Of a stretch of DNA of 64,000 bases, positions 35,416 to 44,766 are shown piece by piece (within the stretch, counting starts at the first letter, position 1; the number at the start of each line of letters is the position of its first letter). A program made the translations under genes and the position numbers. The notes below the pieces were generated by a model, which worked only from the letters and a program-made list of their open reading frames with translations, made no database searches and had not been told where the DNA came from. Origin of the DNA: Musa acuminata AAA Group (taxonomy: Eukaryota > Streptophyta > Magnoliopsida > Zingiberales > Musaceae). The stretch is taken from NCBI RefSeq assembly GCF_036884655.1, contig NC_088331.1:18037501-18101500 (forward strand), written 5' to 3'.

Positions 35416-36402
35416 GGTGCAACCGCCTCAGTTAGGAGGTGCAACCGCCCCTGACAGGAGGTAGCAACGCCCAGAGGCTCAGTCTTCGAGCTCTGCCAGG
35501 CGGTGCAACCGCTCCAATCAGGAGGTGCAACCGCCTGATCCCGGAATTCTGGGAATTAACAGTTTTGAGCTCCAAATTTGAACTGGGTTGGGGCCTATTA
35601 ATACCCCACCCATTCAGCACTGATAGGCAACAAATTTTACACCGAAATCTCGATCTTTTTTGTGATTCTTAGAGCTCAAAATTGTTGTAAAGGCCAAAAG
35701 TTCTTCTCCCTCTATTCTTCCAAGTTCTGAGTTGTAAAGAGCGGAGAGAAAATTTCTGTAAGGGTTATCTCCTAAGCCCGTCAAAAGGAGTGAAACTGTA
35801 AAAGGGTGGTTGGCCTTCGCCTATTGAAGGAAGGCATCTAGTTGACGTCGGTGACCTCGTCGGTGGAGGAAGCCAAAAGTGGAGTAGGTCAAGATTGACC
35901 GAACCACTCTAAATCTCGGTTTGCATTTACTTTGAGCATATTATCTTTACTGCAAACCTCCTATGAAGCTTACTGCTTTCTGCGCATAAACGATTGGGTT
36001 TCAAGCCTTTCACTTTCTGAATCAGCGTTTAGACGTAAATCTGTTTTTTCGTACGATCATCATATTTCAGATTACGTTTACGTTTTGAGCTCTACCATAA
36101 CTGCAAAATGCCTTTATACTCTGGCTTAAACTGCATCTTGCCTAATCAAGTGATTTACGAATCACATTTAGATGTAAATCAGTTTCTTCGTACGAACGTC
36201 GTATTTCAGTTTGCGCCTATATTCTGGTTTTTATCATAGCTGCAAACTGCCTTCTTAGATTGACTTTAACATCATCTTGCTTAGAATCGGCTTTCACACA
36301 GAAATCATTTTTATCATTCGAACGTAGTTTCGTTTTAATCGCAGAAAGTTTTCCGCTGCACTAATTCACCCCCCACCCCTCTTAGTGCTCTTGATCCTAA
36401 CA
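35416..36402 (+). repeat. 5' LTR of plus-strand SIRE-like element, right part
   Basis: It continues from 28985 with GGCGGTGCAACCGC motifs, then a TATA-box position altered to cctattaatacccc (near 35594). It then holds the leader block and a repeated unit of about 130 bp (36030-36290). It ends cttgatcctaaca at 36402. The intact relatives have CTATAAATA or TATATAAA at that place. Confidence 0.88.
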
Positions 36403-36404
36403 AT

Positions 36405-36416
36405 TGGTATCAGAGC
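36405..36416 (+). promoter_or_regulatory. Primer binding site, initiator tRNA-Met
   Basis: TGGTATCAGAGC, two bases after the LTR end, in the family context tcctaacaattggtatcagagc. Confidence 0.92.
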
Positions 36417-36452
36417 GGGGTTAACTCTCTAACGGATTAAAACCCAAGAGAG

Positions 36453-38160
36453 ATGGCATACCCCGGAAACCAAGAGGGCCACTCTATTACACGTCCACCT
36501 ATGTTCAGTAGGACGGACTACACCTATTGGAAGACCCGAATGAGGATATTTCTTATTTCTATGGATTTTGAATTTTGGAATCTTGTCGAAAACAGATTTT
36601 CGAAGTCTTCTCTTCCAATGATCGATTGGAATGAATTGGAGAAGAAGGCTTTCGCTCTTAATGCAAAGGCTATGAATGCCTTATTTTGCGCACTTGATAA
36701 AAACGAGTTTAACCATGTTTCAACTTGTGAAACTGCATTTGATATTTGGCACACACTCGAAGTGACTCATGAAGGCACAAGTAGAGTGAAAGAGTCAAAA
36801 ATCAATCTTCTATTACATTCTTTCGAACTTTTCCGGATGAAACCGAGTGAAACCATTGGCGACATGTTTACCCGTTTCACGGATGTCGTCAACGGTTTAA
36901 AAGGACTCGGAAAAAGTTTTTCGAATTTTGAGCTCGTAAATAAGATTCTAAGATCCCTTCCTAAGAGTTGGGATCCCAAAGTCACTGCTATTCAAGAGGC
37001 AAAAGATCTACGCAACTTCCCTCTCGAAGAACTAATCGGGTCATTAATGACCTACGAGATGACTTGTAAAGCTCATGAAGAGCAAGAAGACATCCTTCCA
37101 AAGAACAGGAAGGATACGGCACTTAAAACTTCATAAGACCACTTGAGAGAAAACTCAAGTGATGAGGACTGTGATGATGACTTGGCACTTCTAACAAGAA
37201 AATTTAAAAAATTCTTTAAAAGAACCAAGTTTAAGAATGACGCAAAAAATAAACTTGAACACAAGAAGGACCAAGTTATTTGCTATGAATGCAAAAAGCC
37301 GGGACACTACAAGAATGATTGTCCCCAAGTCAAAAAGAGAACATCAAAGAAGAAGACGCTCAAAGCAACGTGGGATGACTCGAGCGCGTCCGAAGAAGAG
37401 GAGTCCAACACCGAGCAAGTTGCTCATTACGCCTTAATGGCCATCGGAGATGAGGTAACAAATTTAATAGATGCAGATTTATCATTTGATGAATTATTAA
37501 ATTCCTTCCATGACTTATTTGATGAATGTAAGATTATTAATAGAAAATACAAATTGCTAAATAAGGAGCATGATAGTCTTGTAATTTTGATAAGTTAAAA
37601 ACTGAATATCATGATAGTTTAAGTTCATGGATCAAATGCCATGATCTAGAAACTCTCCAAAAGGAAAACTTGCTACTTAAGGATACCTTGAAGAAATTCG
37701 AGGTTGGTAGCAAGTCATTGAACATGATCCTTGCAAACAAGGGTCACGTTCCCAAAAGAAGTGGAATTGGATTTGTGATAAGTCCTCACCAAAATCCAAC
37801 CACCTTCATGAAAGGCCCCATCTTATATATTCAACACCAAAACAAATGCAACTTTTGTTGCAAATTTGGACACAAGACGCATTATTGTCCATTCAAGAAA
37901 ATTAGTCGAAACAAACTGATTTGGGTTCCTAAAGGAACCATGATAAATTCTATGCAACATGATAGACAATGTAGATCTATTTGTGAGGCACCCAAAAGCA
38001 AATGGATACCTAAAAAATCATCCTTTCTTGTAAAAACATAAAAATAAAAAAAAAGCTGGAGCAAGAAATAATATTCTGCTCCTTGGATTCTCGATATTCA
38101 TGACCCAAGATCCAAAAAGGAACTGGCAATGCTCTCTAGCCTAAATAACAGATGGAGATT
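36453..38160 (+). pseudogene. gag: SIRE-like gag, broken and truncated
   Basis: The frame opens MAYPGNQEGHSITRPPMF, the same N-terminus as the gags of the 38938-63519 array. It has a TAA at 37134 and a frameshift near 37590. Before the shift it holds the first zinc knuckle CYECKKPGHYKNDC; after it (37670-38041) the second, CNFCCKFGHKTHYC, and KLIWVPKGTM. The border stop is scrambled (cttgtaaaaacataa). Diverged protease-region sequence can be followed to about 38160 (gctggagcaagaaat, gctctctagcctaaataa). No further pol is present, so the element is truncated. Confidence 0.88.
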
Positions 38161-38550
38161 ATAAATTTAAATATCACAAATGCGATTTAGATACAATCCT
38201 ATTTGACTTTTCAGAATTAGAAACGTATGATTCTCAATTCACATATCCTCTGGATTTTCGAACCCATCAACTTCATCCGTTCATAACTTTCGAATCTAAC
38301 TCTGTATCATGAACTGACTAAGTCTATCATGAACTTGCAAGGCTTACCAACTTGAACAAACTGTCACAAACATGTGTACGATATTGAGAGTATGCACGTT
38401 AAAAGATCTATCTTGATCGTGCAAATGTTCTTGCCTTAAAATGAAAACTCTTACGTAATTACGTAAGTAAAGTTGATTGCTCTGAATGAAAATTCCTCTC
38501 AAGACAAAAACTCTCAAATCATATTACACTGCGATCAGAACAAGTGCTCA
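38161..38550. other. Unassigned intergenic stretch
   Basis: No coding signature or resemblance to the LTRs in the window. It contains a perfect 18-base palindrome, CTTACGTAATTACGTAAG, at 38450-38467, made of two overlapping TTACGTAA cores of the kind bound by bZIP proteins. It may be the start of the 5' flank of the ORF at 38914. Confidence 0.5.
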
Positions 38551-38600
38551 CCGCCTGCAGGCGGTGGCACCGCCCCAGCTGGAGGTAGCACCTCCAGCTG
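38551..38600. repeat. Cluster of palindromes upstream of the interrupted ORF
   Basis: Three inverted repeats lie in 50 bases: CCGCCTGCAGGCGG (38551-38564), GGCGGTGGCACCGCC (38560-38574), and an 11-base arm CAGCTGGAGGT with its complement around a 3-base loop (38576-38600). The middle one is the motif typical of the Copia LTRs here, so this flank may itself come from a related LTR. Confidence 0.7.
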
Positions 38601-38913
38601 TCACGTGTTGCAAGCGGTTGCACCGCTCCAGCCATAGGTGCAACCGCCCGCAACTCTACCCTTTTTAACCCAAGCTAGGGTCGGCGGTGAAACCGACCCC
38701 AACTCACTCCCTTCCCCTCTCTACTCTTCCAAGCCTCCTCCATCCCCATTTCTCCCCTCATAGCATCCCAAATACCCCTCATTTCGGAGCAAAACATCAA
38801 CAATCCTTCCCTCTCTTGAAGATCTCACTAAGGTATTCTCTAAGAAGCCTGTAAACTCTTTTTTTTTATTCATTTACTCTTGCTCATCATTATTCTTCTA
38901 AACAGTAGTAGTT

Positions 38914-38937
38914 ATGGGATCTAGAAGATCCTCAAGG
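38914..38937 (+). pseudogene. First 8 codons of an ORF split by the retrotransposon array
   Basis: ATG at 38914 opens MGSRRSSR and is cut at 38937, the end of the CAAGG target duplication, by the array at 38938-63519. The continuation at 63525 is in the same frame. The C-rich, pyrimidine-rich stretch 38690-38830 upstream looks like a 5' leader. The assignment rests on the clean frame across the deduced empty site. Confidence 0.65.
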
Positions 38938-41039
38938 TGTTAGGATCGAGAGCACTAAGAGGGGGGGGGGGGTGAATTAGTGCAGCGGAAATCTTACAGC
39001 GATTTTTAAAAACGAAAGCTGCGTTCGTCCGATAAAAAACGATTTTGATATAAAAGCAGAATCACAGTTCAGTTTGCGTCTAAGCACAATTTGCGTCTAA
39101 GCGCAGTTTACGTCTAAACTCAATTTTACGTCCAAACGCAGTTTTATGTCTAAACGTAGTTTTACGTCTAAACGCAATTTTGCGTCTAAACGCAATTTTA
39201 CGTCCAAACGCAGTTTTACGTCTAAACGCAGTTTTGCGTCTAAACGCAGTTTTACGTCTAAACGCAGTTTTACGTCTAAACGCAGTTTTACGTCTAAACG
39301 CAGTTGTGCGTCTAAACGTAGTTTTACGTCTAAACGTAATTTTACGTCTAAATGTAGTTTTGCGTCTAAAAGCAGTTTTGAACCTTGAAAAGCGTTTTAC
39401 GTAGAAAGCAATTTGCAGTTATAAATGGAATCCGAATGTAAGAGTAAACTGCAGTGTGAAGATCGTACGAAAACACGATTTACGTTTGAATGCAGATTCT
39501 GAACGATCAGAGCTTAGAAACTCGTTCGTAAAGGCGCAGAGGGCAGTAGCAATGTAGGAGGTTTGCAGTAATGATAAAGTGCTCAAGGTAAAAGCAAACC
39601 AGAGATTTAGAGTGGTTCGGTCAGTCTTGACCTACTCCACTTTTGGCTTCCTCCTCCGACGAGGTCACCGACGTCAACTAGCTGCCTTCCTTCAATGGGC
39701 GAAGGCTAACTGCCCTTTTACAGTTTCTCTCCTTTTGACAGGCTCATGAGACAACCTTTACAGATCCTTTCTCTCCTCTCTTTACAACTCAAGACTTGAA
39801 GAACAGAAGGAGGAGAACTTTAGGACTTTACACAAATTTGAGCTCTTAGAATCACTGAAAAGATCAAGAATTCGGTGTGGATCTGTATCCTTTCAGTGTT
39901 GAATGGGTGGGGTATTTATAGGCCCCAACCCAATTCAAATCTGGAGCTCAAAACGATCAAATCCCGGAATTTCGGGATCAGGCGGTTGCACCTCTTGACT
40001 GGAGAGGTTGCACCGCCTGGCAGAGCTCGAAGACTGAGCTCAGGCGATTGCACCTCTCTGCCAGAGCTCGAAGACTGAGCTCGATGGTTGCATCGCCTGG
40101 CAGAGCTCGAAGTCTGAGCTCGGTGGTTGCATCACCTGGCAGAGCTCGAAACTGAGCTCAGGCTGATGCACCTCTCAGCCAGAGCTCGAAGACTGAGCTC
40201 GGTGGTTGCACCGCCTGGCAGAGCTCGAAGTCTGAGCTCGGTGGTTGCATCACCTGGCAGAGCTCGAAACTGAGCTCAGGCTGATGCACCACTCTGCCAG
40301 AGCTCGAAGACTGAGCTCGGTGGTTGCACCGCCTGGCAGAGCTCGAAACTTGAGCTCTGGCGGTGCTACCTCTTGACAGAGGAGGTTGCACCGCCCAGTC
40401 TCGCTTGGAGACTGAGCCCTGGGCGGTTGCACCTCTTGGCTGGGGCGGTTGCACCGCCCAGTCACGCAGCCCTGGCGGTTGCACCTCCTGGCCTGGGCGG
40501 TTGCACCGCCTGGTGCAATCAGGGTCCGAATGGTTCGCTCCATTCGGCCCAATTTGAATCTTTTCAGGGGCCCAATTGCCCCAAGATTAAGCTAATAGGA
40601 TCACCTCCCATTTTCAAGCTTAATCATCGTGCTAACTACGATTAACTCTAAGACAACTTCTGCAGCTATGCTCCGATGCGTTAATCGCTTCTTCCGGCGA
40701 GTTTCCGGCGAACTTCCGTCGATCATCCGATAAACCCTCGGTGATCCTTCTGCGGACATCCGGCATACTCCTGGACTTTGCGACGATCCACTTGGCGAGT
40801 TCCGACGAGCTTCGCTTGGCAAGCTTCTGGACTTCTCGGATCTGTTCTCGCTGAACCTCCGACGACCGTCCGAACTTCCGTCGAACTCTCGAACTCCCAA
40901 CGTGATCATGATCTTGACTCCGGCGCAACACCTGCTGCTTGTCTTACTCTCATCGTAGTTAATCCTGCACACTTATCTCAACACATAGATTAGATAACAA
41001 ATGACAATTGATTTCATCATCAAAATCCGAGATTCAACA
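38938..41039 (-). repeat. Left (outer 3') LTR of the array
   Basis: It runs TGTTAGGATCGAGAGCAC to GATTCAACA, 2102 bp. It is about 500 bp longer than the other two because it keeps a longer 18-bp minisatellite (39071-39386) and the following segment up to gaacagaagg, which the other LTRs have lost. It contains a reversed TATA box (ggtatttatagg near 39911) and repeats of about 40 bp with gcagagctcgaag at 39975-40380. Confidence 0.92.
39071..39386. repeat. 18-bp minisatellite in the left LTR
   Basis: About 17 units of TTTTACGTCTAAACGCAG with single-base variants. Because 18 is a multiple of three, all frames stay open (for example a Ser-Lys-Arg-Ser-Phe-Thr repeat), but nothing suggests that it is translated. 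Confidence 0.9.
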
Positions 41040-41855
41040 ATCTCCCCCTTTTTGATGATGACAATCAATTGATAAAGGAGTTGTCCTTAACTCCCCCTAT
41101 CTATATGCCATAGTTGAGATAAGTCAACCTTGAATTCAAGACCTAAGAATTCAAGTGACGTATTGATAAGTTAGATCAGTTAAACTTATCAATGCTCCCA
41201 TCATGATGCCCATCATGATGTATCTCTTCAAGAATGATGTCAAGGCATGACATTATCATCAAGTTTGTATGATAGTGTTTGTAACTATTCATCATGTAAT
41301 CATATAAAGCTACGAAGGACTTTTACATGATGCACACATTTGAGATTTTCTAGCAAGTTTGCATTTACTTCACAAGATAGAATATCAAATCAAGACATGA
41401 TGCAAACTATAGCACATGTTCACATATCTCTTGGTGATGCAAGGATGGCATAACTATAACATTGTTTATAGCATCACTCAAGTATTTGCAACTATGACAT
41501 AGACATGATTATGGCAGTTCAGCTATGACATAGTGTTTATCAATTCATATGTTTCTCCCCCTTTGTCATCAACAAAAAGCATGATAGCATTATCAAGCAC
41601 ATAAAGGAAGTCATGACACATATAATACTTTGAATATCTCTTTATTGTTTGTTGCTTGAAGGAGGAAAGTCATTTTTCAAAAAGTTTTCATAAGAGTGTA
41701 CAGGAAAATCCCATTTTTAGCACACAAACCGAAAAATGAACTTCTTACATGCATTTGGTTAAAAATATTTGTCACATAATTTGCAACATGTTATTTGATC
41801 AAGCGATGTCAAGGCATGTAATAGTAATAACATCCGAAAAATAATTTTAACTAGT
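41040..41855 (-). other. 3' non-coding region of the left array unit
   Basis: Starts with the polypurine tract (atctccccctttttg beside the LTR) and has a PPT-like hairpin at about 41553 (tctccccctttgtcatcaacaaaaag). No env-like or other ORF is seen between pol and the PPT. Confidence 0.75.
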
Positions 41856-42387
41856 TTAAGTATTCGGACACATCAACATTCCTAATTCTCTTCTTATGTA
41901 ATCAAATTGTTCTTCACATAGGGGTTTTGTAAAGATATCAGCTAGTTGATGTTTGGTATCAATAAACTCTATGGTTACATCATGATTAGTGACATGATCT
42001 CGTATAAAGTGATGTCTAATATCAATGTGTTTTGTTCTTGAGTGTTGTATAGGATTTTTAGTTAAGCATATTGCACTCGTGTTATCACATTTAATGGGAA
42101 TATCTTTAAGATTCACTTTGTAATCTTCTAAAGTGTTTTTCATCCATACAACTTGTGCATAGCATGCACTTGCTGCAATGTATTCAGCTTCGGTTGTTGA
42201 TAGAGCAACCGAGTTTTGTTTCTTAGATGACCAGGATACAAGGGCATGTCCTAAAAATTGACATGATCCTGATGTGCTTTTTCTGTCTAGTCTACAGCCA
42301 GCGAAGTCCGCATCAGCATAAGCTGTTAATTCAAAATTTTCTGATTTTGGGTACCATAATCCTAGATTGGTAGTTCCATTAACATAT
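41856..42387 (-). pseudogene. pol: Pol C-terminus (RNase H) of the left array unit
   Basis: It contains [29 protein letters not shown] and [12 protein letters not shown], the copia RNase H end, plus the TEAEYIAAS motif further upstream (to 42387). It is cut from the rest of pol by the element at 42388-50706. The last five bases, CATAT at 42383-42387, are the duplicated target. The match to the right unit is nearly exact (cagccagcgaagtcc here against cagctagcgaaatcc there). Confidence 0.93.
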
Positions 42388-43670
42388 TGTTAGGATCGGA
42401 GCGGCACTAAGAGGGGGGGGGGTGAATTAGTGCAGCGGATTAAAACTTCGATTTTAATCAAAATCTTTCGTACGTTAAGAACGAAACTTGAGAAATTTAA
42501 CTTGAAGGCGTATTCTTAAAGTTGCGCAGCAAAAGTAATACAAACTAAAGCAGTAAGAAGATTTGCAGTAATGTAAATGACAACAATAAAAAGCAAACCA
42601 GAGATTACGCCGATTTTTAGAGTGGTTCGGTCAAATGACCTACTCCACTTGCGAGGCCCCTCTTCGATGAGGCTCCCACCTTCCACTAGCAAGTCTCTTG
42701 AAATGGAAGGGTAAACACCCCTCTTACAACCTTTTACAAGCAGCTCAACCTCTTACAAATTTTCAATAAGAAAGAAGGAGGAGAACTCTCTAGCAAATTG
42801 AAAACAAAACTTGCTAAGACTTTCTAAGACTTTTCTCTCAATCAAAATGCTTCTCAAAAGTTGTAACCTCAGCTGAGATTTGAGGGGTATTTATAGGCCT
42901 CAAGAGGATTCAAATTTTGGGCTCCAAAATTTGAATTTTCTTAGGGTTTCCGGTGCTGGAGGTGCCACCGCCCAACCAGGCGGTGCCACCGCCCAGCACT
43001 CGGGTACTGGGCGGTGCAACCGCCCAGCCAAGGAGGTGTCACCGCCCAGCACTCGGGTGCTGGGCGGTTCCACCGCCAAACTAGGCGGTGCCACCGCCTA
43101 CAGTGATTTCAGCCCAACTACAGTGTTTTCAGCCACTAGTTGGGCTTCAATCTTGGCTCTCTAGTTCGCTGGTTTAGCTTAATTTTTTGCCTAAACCAAC
43201 TCTGACTTTGGGCCCAGTTGGCCCCTAACCAGGATATAGGATTATCTCTTAATCCTAATCCTAATTACAAGTGGACTACATAACCAAAACACATCCTAAG
43301 CAAATTTTCAACCGCGAACGTCGAGTCTTGTTCCGGCGAGCTTTCCGACGAACTTCTTTCGACGGACTCCCTGCAAGCTCCCAATCTTTGTGATGACTTT
43401 TAACGAGTAGCCGAGCCTTCTCGGTGATCTCCGCGAGCCTCCGACGATTTCTTCGGCGAACTTCCGACACGTTCCCGATTTCTTCTCGGATGGTTCCGGC
43501 AGCATCTCCGATGATTCTTCGGTCTCTTAAACGTCCATCGAGCTCGACTCCGGTATCCTTGCTTTATGTTTTCTGGTTATCGTAGTTAATCCTGCACACT
43601 TAACTCAATAATATGGATTAGATCAATTAACCCACCAATTGATTATATCATCAAAATCCGAGATTCAACA
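42388..43670 (-). repeat. 3' LTR of the young element
   Basis: 1283 bp, TGTTAGGATCGGAGCGGC to GAGATTCAACA, followed by the polypurine tract atctccccctttttg at 43671. GGCGGTGCCACCGCC-type palindromes lie at 42955-43115 and a reversed TATA box at about 42887-42897. Confidence 0.95.
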
Positions 43671-44766
43671 ATCTCCCCCTTTTTGATGATGACAATCAAT
43701 TGATGACGGAGTTAAACATAACTCCCCCTATCTATATGCCATATTATGAGAAGATAAAAAAAAAAAAAAAAAAACACTTGAATTCCATCCCATTGGATTC
43801 AAGCATAACCCGATAAGTTCTAATCGTAGAACTCTATCGTTATCCTCATTAAACAATAGTAAGTACGAAACTTTGATGAAAATCTTTTTCAAGTCGAAAG
43901 ATAAGAGACAAATTTTACTATGACAAGACATAAAGATTTTCAACTTGAATTGCATGATTATACATTTTAGACATGCATTCAATATGATCAATCAATCTTA
44001 CGATATTTTCAAGGATTTTGTAAGGCATATAAGATAATCATCGATCGATCACTTTTCTCAAGGATTTTGCAATTCATATTTTGTCATGCTATTAAGAATG
44101 ATATAAGTCATCACTTTTCTCCCCCTTTGTCATCAACAAAAAGGAAAATGAGACTTGAAGCACATATTTTGTCATACAACGATTTTATCATTGAAAATTA
44201 AGTATGCAAAAATATTTACGCAGAGTTCATTTTAGAGGAAAATTCAGCATGCATTCATATTATCTAATCTCTTCTTTCTATGAATAATAGAAATTGTAGA
44301 TGTATAAGAGAGAGATTGGGATAAAAAAAATTCAAGTAGTAATTTCACGAAGTCAAGATCATAATTCGAATACAAACTCATTCAAATCGTCAAATTCATG
44401 AAAATCTCAACATTACTTTTTAATCATCACATAAGGCATTTAAAGAATTTTTGAAACATAGGAGAATGATGAATTTAAGCATACAATGTTTCAATCAAAT
44501 TCAAGTCATGAATGCCAATACTTTCATATTTGTAAGTATCAACTCATGAATGCCAAGAGATATTATTTGTGATTCCAATTTTGCAAGATCAAGATTATGA
44601 TTTAGATAAAACTTATTTAAATCAAATCGCTAACTTGAAATTCATAATCAAGTCATCAAAGTCGATTTCGAGATTTCACAACATGTCATATGGAATTTGA
44701 AGGAGAATGAGAGATGGAAAGAAGATGAAAAACTTTACGGAAAATCCAATCAAACAAGTTTATTGT
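43671..44766 (-). other. 3' non-coding region of the young element
   Basis: It starts with the polypurine tract and has a second PPT-like hairpin at about 44118 (ttctccccctttgtcatcaacaaaaagg). A run of 20 A lies near 43757. There is no env-like ORF. Sequence near 44571 matches the non-coding parts of the gag-only element (17370, 22180). Confidence 0.75.

Noticed and set aside
39071..39386. Regular short repeats resembling a CRISPR array
   Set aside because: Units are contiguous with no unique spacers, the repeat is 18 bp, and it lies inside plant retrotransposon LTRs.
39146..39404. ORF with a Ser-Lys-Arg-Ser-Phe-Thr repeat, looking like a structured repeat protein
   Set aside because: It is the 18-bp LTR minisatellite read in frame; the parallel frame is equally open and the other LTRs of the array lack most of it.
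40158..40645. ORFs of about 100 residues rich in CNRP and APPS motifs (also 55525-56012, 62587-63126)
   Set aside because: Produced by the GGCGGTTGCACC palindromes and the repeats of about 40 bp in LTRs; open in several frames on both strands and present in each LTR copy.
43671..44766. Possible env-like ORF after pol, as in some SIRE relatives
   Set aside because: No long frame, signal peptide or membrane segment between the pol stop and the polypurine tract.
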